Positions 23,908 to 36,293 are shown, counted from the first letter of the stretch. The stretch: 64,000 bases of DNA from Uranotaenia lowii (GCF_029784155.1 NC_073691.1:66160839-66224838); one strand, 5' to 3'. The notes: generated from the sequence alone by a model not told the origin. Program-made: numbers and translations.

Positions 23908-26900
23908 GTATTTCTTAAAGCCTGGTTGCTATCGTCGAAAGAAGTTGCAGGCTTCAACCCGTTTGATGATCCCAGAAGAAAGTGATTAGGAGTCAAAACT
24001 GGCGAACTATCGTTGTCTAATGGCAAATTAGTCAGTGGTCTGGAGTTGACAACATTTTCGATCTCAATCAAAAGGTTTTTGAGAACTTCATCTGAAAGCT
24101 GATGGCGTGGCTTTATCTGATTAAGATTCCTTTTCACAGATTGGATCATTCTCTCCCATGATCCACCCATATGCGGCGAAGCGGGAGGAATGAATGACCA
24201 TGTTGTATTCGGGCTCGATATTTCTTGGATGACTAAATTCTGATCCATTAAATTAAGAGCTGTTAAAAGCTCCTTACTTGCACCTACCATGTTGGTACCA
24301 CGATCACTAAATATTTCAATGGGAACTCCTCTCCTCCCCATAAAATTCCTCAGAGCCATAATACAGGATTGTGCAGACAGTGAGTAGGCTATTTCAATAT
24401 GGATCGCCCGTACTGTTAAACAAGTTATAAGCACACCCCAACGCTTTTCCGAACTACGCCTTACAGTGACATTAATAGGACCGAAGTAATCTACTCCAAC
24501 AAACGAGAACGGTCTGGAAAATGCTGCCAATCTAGTTATCGGGAGATCGCTCATCGGAGGTGGTTGTGGAACGGCTCGTAAATTTTTACAAATTTGACAG
24601 TTTGTTCGTACCTGCCAGAGTATGCTAGCGAGTCGGGGTACTATACGAAAACGTTGTCTTAGCTCGTTCAATACAGTGCGATGGTTGCGGTGATAAAAAC
24701 GTACGTGGTAATGGTGAACTATAAGGTTGGTAATATGACTTATTTTCGGAAGGATTATGGGATGCTTGGCATCCATGCTAGCCATTTTGCATGCTCCGAT
24801 TCGCGTTCTGGCTCTTAGTACCCTATGTTCATCTAGAAACGGCCAAAGTTCATAAATGGAACTTGATTTTGGTAAAGGTTTTCGGGAAACGTTACCATCT
24901 GACAAGATAGTAATTTCTTCAGAGAACTTTTCAAGCTGTGCTTGTTTGAAAAGAACTAATTCTGCTTTGTGAATTTCTTGACCGGTGAGAGGACCAAGAA
25001 AGATGGGTTTATTGTGTGCCTGATTGTTACGGTTGATGAGGTATCTTCGAACCCATGCTGCTGTTCGTCTTAGGTGGTTCCAGCTTCTGAATCGTTTCGC
25101 TTCGAATAATTCTACTTTCACTTGGTGTAAATGTATGTGATGGTAAATGGATGCTTTCAATTCTTCTTGTGTCGGCTTGGTAACTACTCTCTCGATCGGC
25201 CACGTTGGCTCGTCTTCCTTCAAAAATTCTGGGCCATTCAGCCAGCGGCTATCATTTTTCAGCTCTGGTGACCTTTGATATTTGGTACCTTCATCCGCAA
25301 CATTTTCATCTGTTGGTATCCACCTCCATTCTGACATTAGGGTTAAGTCCAGTATTTCGCTGACGCGATGTCCGACGTAGTTGGAGTAACGGCGATGATC
25401 TGACCTAATCCAACACAACACATCCCTGGAGTCGCTCCAAAAGTACCGCTGATTGATGTTCAAATTCCATGCTTTGCATATCGAATTGGCTATCCTTGCC
25501 CCTATAAGTGCAGCTTCAAGCTCCATTCTCGGGATCGATAAAAACTTAAGTGGAGCTACGCGAGATTTAGCTGCTACAATGACGCATTCTATTTTGTCGT
25601 GTTGCTTGAAACGTAGGTAGACTACCGCTGCATATCCAAGTTCACTTGCATCGACGAACGTGTGTAGTTGGACGTTTGTATCTAACCCCGATGAGACCTC
25701 AGCGCGGAAGCACCTAGGAATACGTATTTCCGTGACCTTTGGTAAAACCGCTATCCATTCCAGCCAACGATCAAAGATGTTCTTCGGGATCTGTTCATCC
25801 CACCCAATCGATGTTCTCCAGGTCTGTTGTAGAATGATCTTCAAATGAATTAGCAAATTAGATAGGAATCCTAGTGGGTCAAACACAGACATGAGCGTTC
25901 GTAGTACTTCCCTCTTTGTGGGAATGCGGTTGCCTGCAAGAAGTTCGTCGTCGTGCCTTTTTGATAAACGGTAAGTAAAACTGTCCGTAGAAGTACACCA
26001 CCACATGCCTAGAACCTTCTCCGTAGTCAACTCAGAATCAAGATTTAGACTCTTGTTTAAAGTGTTCGGTTGATTCAAAGCGGTCAAAACATCTGTGGAG
26101 TTGGAAATCCAATTTCGCATTTCGAACCCGGCTTGTTCATGAACGAAACGAACTTCATTTGCCAATCGAATAGCCTCCTGTTCGCTTTCTACACTCACCA
26201 GCATATCATCCACGTAATGGTTTTCGATTATGGCTGCTGCTGCTAGGGGATATTGACCTGCGAACTCTCCGGCGTTGACGTTCTTGACGTATTGTGCAAT
26301 ACTCGGAGAACAGCATGCTCCGAAGGTAAGAACTTGCATGTCATATGTGCTGGGACTGGTATCACTAGGGTTTTCCTTCCAAAGAAATCTTTGGAAATGT
26401 TGATCTTCTTTAGACACCATTACCTGGTGGAACATTTTCCTAATGTCACCACATACTGCGATTCGATGCTGACGAAATCTGATTAGAACGTCGACAAGTG
26501 ATGTGTTTTGGTCTGGACCTTTTAAGAGGAGGGAGTTCAAAGCGGTTCCATGACTCTTAGCTGCTGCGTCCCACACGATACGGATTTTGTTCGGTTTGTT
26601 GATGTTAACTACTGGGAAGATTGGGAGGTACCACACTCGTTGATCATCTCTTTCAATTTCGTCTGCGTTGAGCTTCCGTATGTAACCCTTTGAAACATAG
26701 TCTTGAATTTTCTCACGTAGAACATTTGCGAGTGAGGCGTCTTTCTTCATTCTAATTTCCAGGCATTCGTATCGGCGCAGTGCTTGTGTTTTACTGTTTG
26801 GTAGTCTAAATTTATCGTACTTCCAAAGCAATCGGCCTTCAAAACGTCCATCATCTCTTCGTTTGAAGCTCTTTAAAATCTCCCGGGCTCTACGGTCATC

Positions 26901-29900
26901 GTTTGATTCAATCAGGGTTGTTGACTTTGTGATTCCCAATCCGTCTATAGAAAAATAATCGCGCATGGCCTGAAGAAGCATGTCATTTTGATTGCTTATG
27001 CACTGGCACATATGCACACCGTGGTAACCAGAGAAATTGTGATTATTCGTTTCGCCTCCTCCGTATACAATCCACCCTAAACGAGTCCTAGTCGCGACTG
27101 GCTCGTGCATCTTGCCCTCGCGGCCTCTTAAAACATACCCGAGGTTCGCATTATTGCTCCCGATTAGTATACGTGGTTGGACGTTGTGGTACGATTCCAC
27201 CGGTATCCCTCGTAGATGGTTATATTGTTTGGACAAATCTTGCAAGTTCAGTGATTGGTGGAATAAACCTAGATTGGCAACGGTATGCACTTCGGGAAGT
27301 CGATACCTTTTAAGACCTGACGTGGTACCGGAAATGTCGAATGTAACGTTTTCGGATTCTAAATCATGAAGAGTTTTGTTGCTCGTCCAACGCAGACACA
27401 GCGGCTCAGTTTTTCCAGTCACACCTAATTCTGCAGCTAATGCGCTTTCCATCAACGTTACTGATGAACCGTCATCTAAGAAAGCGAAGGTTTTGATCGT
27501 TTTACAGGGTCCATACAGGAAAACGGGAACTACGCGGAATAAAACATGGTTCGACCTCTTGTAATGGATGCTGCAGTCAGCAGATACAACAGGATCATCT
27601 TCTTTAACTACGGAATCTACATTTTGAAATTTATGAAGCAGGGGATGATGTTTGTAAGAGCATCCATTTTGACCACATATTATTTGGGATTTGCATGCTG
27701 TTCTAAAATGCCTTCCTAGACATCTCTTGCAGAGGCCGAATTCATTAACCGCAGCCCAGCGACCCTTGTAGCTGAATTCACAAAAACGCTTACATTTTTC
27801 CAATGATGTGCAGTTTCCTTTGCAAATTTTGCAGGATCGATCCACCTCAACCGTTGACTGAAAATGTTGCTTTGGCTTCCCTTTAGGTTCTCTTACTTGG
27901 TAAAATTGAGCGTTATACTCCCGAGATTCTAATAACTGGTCATCGTCGATTTCGGTATGCATGTTCAAATAAGCTGGCCCCCTTTTCGCGTTTTTTGATA
28001 ATTTTGGATTGGCGTTGGCAAAGGAAGCTATTGGCGAAATGGTTTCTGCAAAATCATACAACCAGTCGCAGAATGTGGTAAGTCTAACATCAGCAATCGA
28101 TCTTCGGTACCTGACCCAATCAACCTGGTATTGTATTGGTAGTTTTTCTACTAATTCGCGAAGCAATGCAACGTTATATGTGTACTCGTTCAGCTTGCAT
28201 GCGTCGATAGTAGCGCACAAGTTTTTCACAGAAAGTGCAAACTCAACCATGGTTTCCAAACGATCAGCATGAGGAGAAGGGGTTGTTCGGATCCTAGAAA
28301 TCAAATTATTCACGATGATTTCAGGATCTCCAAATAACATCTTCAAAGTTGAGATGATGCCGCCTACGTTGGATGGACTCATTAGCATACACTTAACCGC
28401 TTCGTATGCTTTACCCCGGAGACACTTCTGGAGTCGAATCAAATTTTCCTCAGACGTGAATCGGCACATACTGGATGTAGTGTTGTATGTTGCAAAAAAT
28501 AACGGCCATTCTTCCGGAACACCACTGAAGACAGGTAGTTCTTGAGACACAGCTTTCCGGGCAGCTACCTGACTATTGGTAAGATCACCTTCAAGATAAA
28601 CTTCTTCGTGAGCGTTTCCAGGTGTAGACCGAAATGCACGGTATTGCGGTGTTGAGCGGTGTCTAGGAGTAAATTGACCCTGAGCTGAATACATGGGTAG
28701 TCTTGCAACATCCTGTTGGATTCGTCCATCAGCTGCAGCGAAGTCGACATATGTGTCATCTGGAATCCTCCGTTGATGTCGTCTCTCGAAAGGCTGCTGA
28801 GAAATCCTCGGATGCAACTGTGCCGGATGATTAATAATGGTTGGTTGATCTGGCATGACATGTCTCTCTGCGGTTTTCGGATAATGAAGTTGATGTTCCT
28901 GCGGTAAATTTTGTTTTGAACGCTGAAACATAGATGGAGGTAGTTGGCGTTCTTCCATCTTTGTGAATGGATCAGCAGACTCAGAATCGTAAGCCATTTC
29001 TTGCATCAAATTGTAACGCCTTCGAAGCAACTCCTTCTTCCTTGTATACTCTTCTTCATGAAGACGCTGTTCTTCTTCCAGTCTCTGCAACTCCAAACGG
29101 ATGTACTCCTTTCCCACAGGCCGCGAAAGACTTGGAACGTGCTGCTGTTTCGATTGATCTAAAGACCCTAAATTCTGGTAACTTTGATGATCGCTTGACG
29201 GCATAACACAAAACTTGTCGGTTGCAGCAGTAGTGTAAACTGGTTTATTTGAAACTGCGATCTTTGGCGAAAGCGAAGAACTCACTGTATAGACATTGCT
29301 AGATGGAGCGTTGAGTGAAAAAATATTTGCATACGGAGCCAGGGTATACGTAAGGGCTAAGGAGGTAGCGGGGGTGGCTATAAGCGAAGGCATAGTACTA
29401 ACGATTGTGTTGGTTGAGGGAACCGTGAAAAGTGTTGGATCTATGGTACTATTCCTATTGCTAACTGATAACAATGAAAGCCTGTCTTCTAACTGAGGAT
29501 ACGATCGTGGTACATGGGTCTCGCTTGTTGTACTTACGATGTGTTCGGTAATGTTTGCAGCTTCGCAGTTGGCACATTTCCAACTGATGTCAGCGATATC
29601 TTCCGTGACACCCACGCATTGGAAGTGGTGCCACAAATCACAAAAGTCGCACTGCACCCATTTCGTTTGTTTCTGGGCCGCCGCAGACTTGACAAAGGCT
29701 AGATGATACGTTCCTCGGAGTAGGTTGGTTACCAGGAATTTTGAAGACGAGTTTGGAACAAGTCTTGCACGTCCAGGCTCGCTTGATAGCGTCGTCCGAA
29801 GCGTTGACGCATCTTAAATGAAACCAAATAGCGCACCTGTTGCATTGTAGCATTCCAGCAGTAGACCCGGGAAACAAGCAGGAAACACCGATGCATGACA

Positions 29901-29985
29901 TGGACAGAGCTCCTTGAACCTTCTTTGGAATTGTTCCAGTGCTTCTAGTCACCTCCTGTGCCGTGGATGAAGCTTCCGACGTCAT
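23908..29985 (-). pseudogene. BEL/Pao gag-pol with two N-terminal PHD fingers, 3'-truncated
   Basis: The first frame (29985-29638) holds one PHD-type finger (C-N-R-C-A-I-W-F-H-L-R-C ... W-T-C-K-T-C) and the start of a second. A one-base shift near 29655 leads into a ~1,900-codon frame. That frame has the rest of finger two (C-D-F-C-D-L-W-H-H-F-Q-C), a Q-rich linker, a DUF1759-type gag near residues 365-545, Cys/His knuckles near 620-690, and an aspartic protease (F-L-D-D-G-S-S, ~727). RT follows with Y-V-D-D at ~1147, RNase H (F-V-D-A-S-E, ~1335) and integrase with D, D, E at ~1722, ~1784 and ~1837. It ends abruptly in Jockey sequence after A-L-R-N-T-W. No 3' LTR remains. Apart from the shift and truncation the frame is remarkably open. 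Confidence 0.85.
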
Positions 29986-31200
29986 ATTATTAAACGAATT
30001 TTTTAATGTCGTTTTTGGAAGAATGAAGTAGAGTTGTTTCCGTTTTTAAAATATGAGATATATTAAAAAATTCCTGCAATGATTTGGTTTTACAATTTGC
30101 TGTGTTAACATTTCCATTTTTTACTTACGTTTACTGTTTTTCTCTATTCTAGGTACTCTATTTTCGATTCTTCTAAACGTTGTACGCGGCTTATCGTGAT
30201 GCGTTCCTAAACAATATTTCGGTTATAATTCAGTTTGTTTACTAATTCATGGGTAACCTCACTTGTATGACGGGTAAGTATGTAAATGAGCTTCAATAAC
30301 ACGGCGACGCTTTTGACGCCTTTCTGGTTCTTCTGAACGCTGTTTGCGTTTAGACGATTTACTCAGTGGATGCCTGATGTAAAATTATTGAAAGTAATGA
30401 TTTATGTTCGACAATTTCATTTGATCATCTTAGTGAACTTACTAAACACGAGGGTCGTTTGGAACCCGTTGTGGTCGTATCACAATGGTGCTTATGCTGA
30501 TTGTGGTGAATCCACTTTTATTTTAACCCGATCTGTGCCGTTTTTCTTTCTCGTTCTACACCACGGATTACGGAACGTCATTCACTCGCAGAACTCGTTA
30601 AGAGAATGCCGAAACGTTCAATCAGTGCTGCCAAACTCACTTTTTTTTCTTATTCACATTCTTCAAATTTTACACGTTGCATGAATAATAGCCAATTTCC
30701 TTTCTTTTTAACGCTTTTTCAGTTTTTCTCTATACATTGCATTTCTGTTACTAAATTTTGACAAACCCCGAAATCAGAGTAACATTTTATCAGGGATTGA
30801 ACTTAAATAATATTTTTATTATTTTTTTACTTGTTTGGCGATTTCTTTTACATGACTTACAGCATTTAATTATTCGGAAATACATATTAAAGTTTAACTC
30901 TTATTCACCAACTTCAATACATTCTAATTCTTCCACATACATTCTACCACACTGATCACTTTCCTATTTAATTGATTTAAGTTATTTAATATTGTTTCTT
31001 TCTTCTCTTTTCAGATGTGGTTACCTTTATCGAGGCGTGCTCAAATTAGTTATCGGAAACTGGCTCTAATTTTAGTATTACAATATTTCACAAACTGCTA
31101 AATAAATCTGGCGCAATATCTTCTAATTCTGCTTCTTCTTCTTGATTGTTCTTATTACTAAAAAAATATCTCTCCGAACTATTTCCTTACAAGATCAGGG
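29986..31200 (-). other. BEL/Pao 5' leader and probable 5' LTR, borders not resolved
   Basis: This lies between the BEL start codon and the Jockey endonuclease, so it should hold the 5' LTR and primer-binding site. It is AT-rich with no protein frame. I could not fix TG...CA ends because the partner 3' LTR has been deleted. Confidence 0.45.
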
Positions 31201-31221
31201 TCTTTTCGCATGAGCCTTTTG

Positions 31222-31997
31222 CTATTTTGTATCAGATCTAAAGTCCCATGCCTGATGCACGGAAAAAAATCTAAAAATTATTTTGATGGAGGCGCGCCGT
31301 GACAAAAATGTTACTGGAAGGTGGTCTGAATCGAGGTCCGCATGAGTAACTAATTGACTACAATGCTCGCCTAAATCCGTTAGAACCAAATCAATTGTGG
31401 AAGGATTTCTAATTGAAGAAAAACAAGTATGCCCATTAGGATATTCAACAGTATGATAACCTGCAGAGCAGTCATTAAACAAAATATTCCCATTAGAATT
31501 TGATGAATTATTATTCCAAGATCGGTGTTTTGCATTAAAGTCACCAATAATAAAAAATTTAGATTTATTTCTGGTGAGTTTTTGTAAATCTCCCTTCAAA
31601 AAATTTTTCTGTTCACCGCTGCATTGAAAAGGCAAGTATGCGGCAACAATTATTATTTTCCCCATAGAAGTTTCTAATTCAATTCCAATTGTTTCTAAGA
31701 CTTTTGTATTGAAAGAAGGAAGAAGTCTAAATTTGAGACGACTATTGATGACACCCCCACTACACCTACACCCTACACACTACAGACTACACCCCCACCT
31801 TGTCGATCAAGTCGATCATTTCGTAAAATTTTAAAGAAAGCATTGCTTTTCAAGTTATTGTCTGGCTTTAAAAAAGTTTCAGTGATGGCAGCAATATGTA
31901 TGTTTTGAGTTTTCAAAAATAAAAAGAATTCATCTTGGTTAGCCAGCAAAGATCTTGCGTTCCAATTCATAATATTTAAACATCTATTTGGATCCAT
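31222..31997 (-). pseudogene. Jockey ORF2, endonuclease domain
   Basis: It starts M-D-P-N-R-C-L-N-I-M-N-W-N-A-R-S-L at 31997, overlapping the ORF1 stop by 14 nt. The blocks are I-T-E-T-F-L, then G-K-I-I-I-V-A-A-Y, G-D-F-N-A-K-H, and D-L-D-S-D-H-L-P-V, the full apurinic-type nuclease core. A 38-bp GT-rich insertion at about 31748-31797, flanked by GGGGGTGT on both sides, breaks the frame after R-Q-G-G-G-V. The RT that should follow is lost where the BEL element and deletion begin. Confidence 0.8.
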
Positions 31998-33414
31998 GAG
32001 GGAATCGTAAAGTCATAATAATTTTGTTAGCATAATTAAAAGAAGTTTGGAAAGCTTCAAACATTGAATTTGCTTTCAACATAAGTTGCATCATTTCCAT
32101 TAAATTTTGATGCAAAAATTTTAACTTTTCCTCAGTAATCTCACCCAAATCAACAAAATTGTTAGGATCAGAAAATGAAGGAGAAGAACAAGTATTTGAA
32201 TTTCGGGGATTTTCCCAAGCCTTTGCATGAACGTTGAGACTTGGTTTTTTCCCATTTTTATTAGTTAAACCTGAAGAGGGAAACCCATTTTCAACCACCT
32301 CTGAGAACGATAAACAACGAGTCTGTGGCGCAGAATCAGCCCAGGTAACATTAAAATCACTTCGGGTATTACCCAGCCGTGATTCCAATGTAGGCCGAGG
32401 CTGACTGCGAACAGGCAGGTTGTTTGCCGGTCTGACGTGTGTAGACGAAAAAGAGGAAGGAGGAGAAGAAACTTTTCTGGAAACTTTGGGATTTTTCCTA
32501 GAAGCAACAATTTTTGCCCTAACGGGACAGTCTAGCGAATTCGAGGAATGATTACCTGCGCAATTCGCACACTTAAAAAATTCTGTTTTTGGCTTATCAC
32601 CACCAAAAAGGCATTTAGATTTTTCATGATCGAATGAGCCGCAAAACATGCATCTGGCATTCATTCTACAATTTTTAGTGCCATGACAAAAAGCTTGACA
32701 ACGACGACATTGCGTAATATTTTGAAGAAAATTGGTAGAAGATTTACGAAAAGGTTCGAATTTGACTCGACAATGAAACATAAGACGAGCCTTTTCAAGA
32801 ATTTGCAAATTATTAACCTGATCCTTTTTAAAATGGATCAAATAAAGTTCAGGAGCAAAACCAACACTACTGGTATTATTCGTGTTGGTTCTTTTCCTCA
32901 TTTGAATTACTTGAATGGGAGAAAAACCTAACAAAGAATTTAATTCAGTTGTGATCTCATCCGGTGTTTGATCGCCAGTGAGACCACGAAGTACAACTTT
33001 AAATGGACGATCACTTCTAGTGTCGTACGTAAAAAATTGGTGTTTTTTATTATTCAAATAATTTAAAACCTTTTGAAAATCATTAAAAGATTCCGCCAAT
33101 ATACGAGCAGTTCCCCTTCGACCGATCTGAAAAGAAATCTTCACATCCTTGACGGAAGTGACGATTTCCTTTCGAAAGGCATTGAAGTCAGGAATCGTGA
33201 CCGTTATTGGTGGAATCTTTTCGTTTTTAAGAGTATAAGAAGAAGAAGGTTTCTTAGTACTCTTATCAGAATTAAATATGAATATTTCCTCATCACCGAT
33301 GTTATGAAGGTCATCGAATGAGTTGGAAATTTCAACTTTTTTGGGCGATGGACCTGAATTAGGCTCGGCAATCCGTTTTCTTCCGGCCCTTGACCCGGCC
33401 GATGACTTCCCCAT
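31984..33414 (-). CDS. Jockey/Juan-like ORF1 (gag-like nucleic-acid-binding protein)
   Basis: The protein of about 476 residues starts M-G-K-S-S-A-G-S-R at 33414. The longer open frame upstream has no LINE-like features and lies in the 5' leader. It has a basic N-terminus and a central PRE_C2HC-like region (V-V-L-R-G-L). Three Cys/His knuckles follow in tandem (C-R-R-C-Q-A-F-C-H-G-T-K-N-C; C-M-F-C-G-S-F-D-H-E-K-S-K-C; C-A-N-C-A-G-N-H-S-S-N-S-L-D-C), then a Ser/Pro-rich tail. Such proteins coat the LINE RNA. It has no internal stop, so it could still be translated. ORF2 starts in an overlapping frame at its end. Confidence 0.8.
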   Translation of the reverse strand: MGKSSAGSRAGRKRIAEPNSGPSPKKVEISNSFDDLHNIGDEEIFIFNSDKSTKKPSSSYTLKNEKIPPITVTIPDFNAFRKEIVTSVKDVKISFQIGRRGTARILAESFNDFQKVLNYLNNKKHQFFTYDTRSDRPFKVVLRGLTGDQTPDEITTELNSLLGFSPIQVIQMRKRTNTNNTSSVGFAPELYLIHFKKDQVNNLQILEKARLMFHCRVKFEPFRKSSTNFLQNITQCRRCQAFCHGTKNCRMNARCMFCGSFDHEKSKCLFGGDKPKTEFFKCANCAGNHSSNSLDCPVRAKIVASRKNPKVSRKVSSPPSSFSSTHVRPANNLPVRSQPRPTLESRLGNTRSDFNVTWADSAPQTRCLSFSEVVENGFPSSGLTNKNGKKPSLNVHAKAWENPRNSNTCSSPSFSDPNNFVDLGEITEEKLKFLHQNLMEMMQLMLKANSMFEAFQTSFNYANKIIMTLRFPHGSK

Positions 33415-33607
33415 GCTGGAAAGAAAAGAGAAAATATGAATAAAAGAAAATGAAAATAATTTTAGCACTGAAAAGTGCTGATTGAAATACAGGTAAGGAA
33501 AAAATAAATAATGTAAAATGTTCCTGCAGGTACACAGCAACGATACGATGCTCCGGCGTACGTGTTGACGGCTCAACGGTACAGATGGAAGTGAGAGATA
33601 TCCGATT

Positions 33608-33648
33608 ATTATATGATATTTCTCGCCGCATTAGTGGTGCAAGGACTA
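33608..33648 (+). pseudogene. RTE-like LINE, right part after Jockey insertion
   Basis: The frame interrupted at 22953 continues here as L-Y-D-I-S-R-R-I-S-G-A-R-T. It is then cut at a TA by the mariner element at 33649. Beyond the mariner the LINE sequence is not recognisable. Confidence 0.65.
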
Positions 33649-34909
33649 AAGGGTGATACGGTCAAAATTTGGGCAAGGGAAAACGCGTGTAAATCGGTGA
33701 AACCGTTAATTTAGAAAAACAAATTAAAATTTTTTTTCAAGTTTCATTAGTATAAAATTCACGAAAAATATTCAGTTAGACTTTCGCTTTTCCAAATCCG
33801 AATTGCCGGGCCTTACGCTTAACCTCTGCCATCCGATTTTGTACAGCCAACCTTGTCCACCTTCTTCGCCGCAGAAAGCCAGTTTGCCTTCAACAGCTGC
33901 TCGTTCTTAGCAGGTTCTTTGGTCTTCATTAGGTTCCGCTTGACAATAGCCCAGTATTTCTCAATTGGGCGGAGCTCTAGCGTGTTGTGAGGGTTCTTGC
34001 CCTTGGGAACCACCTGCACGTTGTTGACGGCGTACCACTCCATGACCTTTTTACCGTAATGGCAAGATGCCAAATCCGGCCAAAACAGTACGGAACAACC
34101 GTGTTTCTTCAGGAAAGGCAGCAGTATTCAAACACTCTTTCACGTAAATTCCTTCGTTGACAGTCCCGGAAGCTATGAAAATGCTGCTTTTCAAGCCACA
34201 GGTACAGATGGCTTGCCAAACCAGATATTTTTTCGCGAACTTTGACAGTTTCATGTGCTTGAAAATATCTGCTACCTTTCCCTTTCCTTTTGCCGTATAA
34301 AACTCCTGTCCCGGAAGCTACTTGTAGTCGGCTTTGACGTAGGTTTCGTCGTCCATTACAACGCAGTCAAACTTCGTCAGCCTCGTCGTGTACAGCCACC
34401 GAATTGGAGTCACTACCTTCTTGAAAGTCGATAGTCCGGCCCGGTTTTTTGCTCGATGCACGATTGTAGACGATACACCCAGCTTATTTGCCGCATCTCG
34501 GAGAGAGAGGTTAGGGTTTCGCTTGAAACTACCGGCAACTCTCTTTGTCGTCTCAGCGGCTTCCGGTTTTCGATTTCCCCCCGATCCAGACTTTCTGGCT
34601 GTCGACAAACGTTCCTCAAACACTTTAATTAAATTTGTAACGGTTGATTTGACAACTTTTAGCGATTTTGCCAGCTTTGCGTGCGACCAGCTTGTATTTT
34701 TGCGATGCGCGAGCAAAACTTTGAAACGCTGCTTTTCTTCCTCGGACGGCATTTTGACAACTTAAGAGTGAATTCCAAAATCAAAACAGGAGCAACATTC
34801 TACACACACACGCACACCTTCAAAATGAGGGGTATTCAGGTTTTTTAAATGCAAAATTGAAAGAAATACTTCGAGTTGATATTGACCAAATTTAGACCGC
34901 ATCACCCTT
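33649..34909 (-). mobile_element. DD37E mariner-like element, 1.26 kb
   Basis: The inverted ends are AAGGGTGATACGGTCAAAAT and AAGGGTGATGCGGTCTAAAT, flanked by TA at 33647-33648 and 34910-34911. A decayed transposase fills the inside on the minus strand. Length, ends and target site fit the ITmD37E group known from mosquitoes. Confidence 0.8.
33819..34752 (-). pseudogene. Mariner DD37E transposase, frameshifted
   Basis: The N-terminal part (34752-34318) has a helix-turn-helix region (H-A-K-L-A-K-S-L-K-V-V-K-S-T-V-T) and a second one (L-R-D-A-A-N-K-L-G-V-S). The first catalytic Asp is in V-V-M-D-D-E-T-Y and a stop comes soon after. The middle part (34254-34051) shifts frame near 34130. The C-terminal part (about 34090-33819) has W-P-D-L-A-S-C-H-Y and, 37 residues on, the Glu of R-P-I-E-K-Y-W, giving the DD37E spacing. 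At least two breaks make it inactive, although the ends might still be mobilised by an active relative. Confidence 0.8.
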
Positions 34910-36293
34910 TATTTAGTCGTTGAACGGCCGAATACCGAATACTTTTCGGCCAAACGAATATTCGGCTAATATTTAGTCAAATATTCTGTCGAGTTTTCAA
35001 GAAAAAAAATAAAAGTGATTATTTAGATTTTCTTCTGTTATTTAGATCTGAATGCTCCTCACGTTTTTGAGTCAATTATTTCCAACCAGAGTGTAACGCA
35101 CAAGATTGATCGCTTTTTCATTGCGAACGGGGGGGGGGGGTTCACCCAAGTAACGGAAAATTACTTGATGTTCAAATGTATTTGAAAATAAGTGTTAACA
35201 AGCAAGTCAGAAATTTTTCTCGCCTCCGGCGGAATTTAGTCTTATATCACACTTGGCTTGAGACATTTCGATCTACGAAATTATTCGACGTTTACGAATT
35301 TAAACTAACTTTGGTTCTAAATCGCAATTCAATTAATCTTTCGTATAGGAACTCAAAATTTGACATTCAAAAACCCTACTTCGTCTCAGAATTGGTTTTT
35401 ATTATGAAGTGTAACTAAATAAGAACAGAATTTGAAACGAACCATTTTTTTTATTTGAAAAAATCGTTATTTTATTTACAAATGTTATGCTGATATGGGA
35501 TATTCTTCAAGAAACCAATTTAGACTAAATTTTATTAACTGTTTTTTGTTTTTCTAAATGCTCAACACAACACATGATTTACACAAGGCCACAAAATTTA
35601 CATTTTTCGGAGGTGCAATGAATTAAAAATGTAATTTCGACTAATTTGGGTATCTTGAATCTAAATATGCAATATTTCTTTCGGCTTTTGTTATTAAAAT
35701 GACTTTTGAAAATAAGTAGCATTTGAGAAATTTCTGCATTGTTTATACAAAAACTTAAATAAAAAACCTATTACTCAAAAATAAAAATTTCAAATAAATT
35801 ATCATTTTCCTCAGGAATTCAAGTATTTTTGAGTTCTGCGCAAAAAGTTATAGAAATTCATTTTTGAGTTCTACGAAAAAAGTAATACAAGTTTTTATGT
35901 TTTTTTAAAACTTTTTATCATTTATCAAATTTTTATGAAATTTTGAACAAAACTGAATTTTAGATATTTTTAAGAAAACATGTTATCTTTTTGGAGGTTT
36001 CAACGAATGTGTTAAATGAAATCAAGTTTTTTTTACAATTTCTACAGTTATGTCAAAAGTACTTGTAATGATATCTCTCCATTTTTTTAATTGTTGAATT
36101 TTACATTTTTTTATTCATGCATTATTTTCATCATAATAATATCCCTTAATTGGACGAAGTATGATAAACAGAATCTGAATCAGATTTTTTCGAATATGTA
36201 GATTTGTTAGTAAATCAGTTTATCAATGTTTGATTTTACTTAAAACTGATATATTTTGAAACTCCTTATCACCAAAACTCAAAGTATTCGACC

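Larger units (their letters stand above)
22954..33594 (-). mobile_element. Jockey/Juan-like LINE holding a BEL/Pao element (composite insertion)
   Basis: A perfect 13-bp direct repeat GAGATATCCGATT (22941-22953 and 33595-33607) flanks the insert. On the minus strand the order is 5' leader, ORF1 (33414-31984), ORF2 endonuclease (31997-31222), a BEL/Pao element, the RT C-terminal part (23907-23191), and an A-rich end (poly-T at 22952-22962 on the plus strand). Target duplication plus poly(A) is the signature of target-primed LINE insertion. The Jockey RT start and the BEL 3' end are both missing at the junction near 23908. Confidence 0.8.

Noticed and set aside
35129..35140. Run of twelve G
   Set aside because: A simple homopolymer, possibly a sequencing or polishing artefact; no biological claim made.
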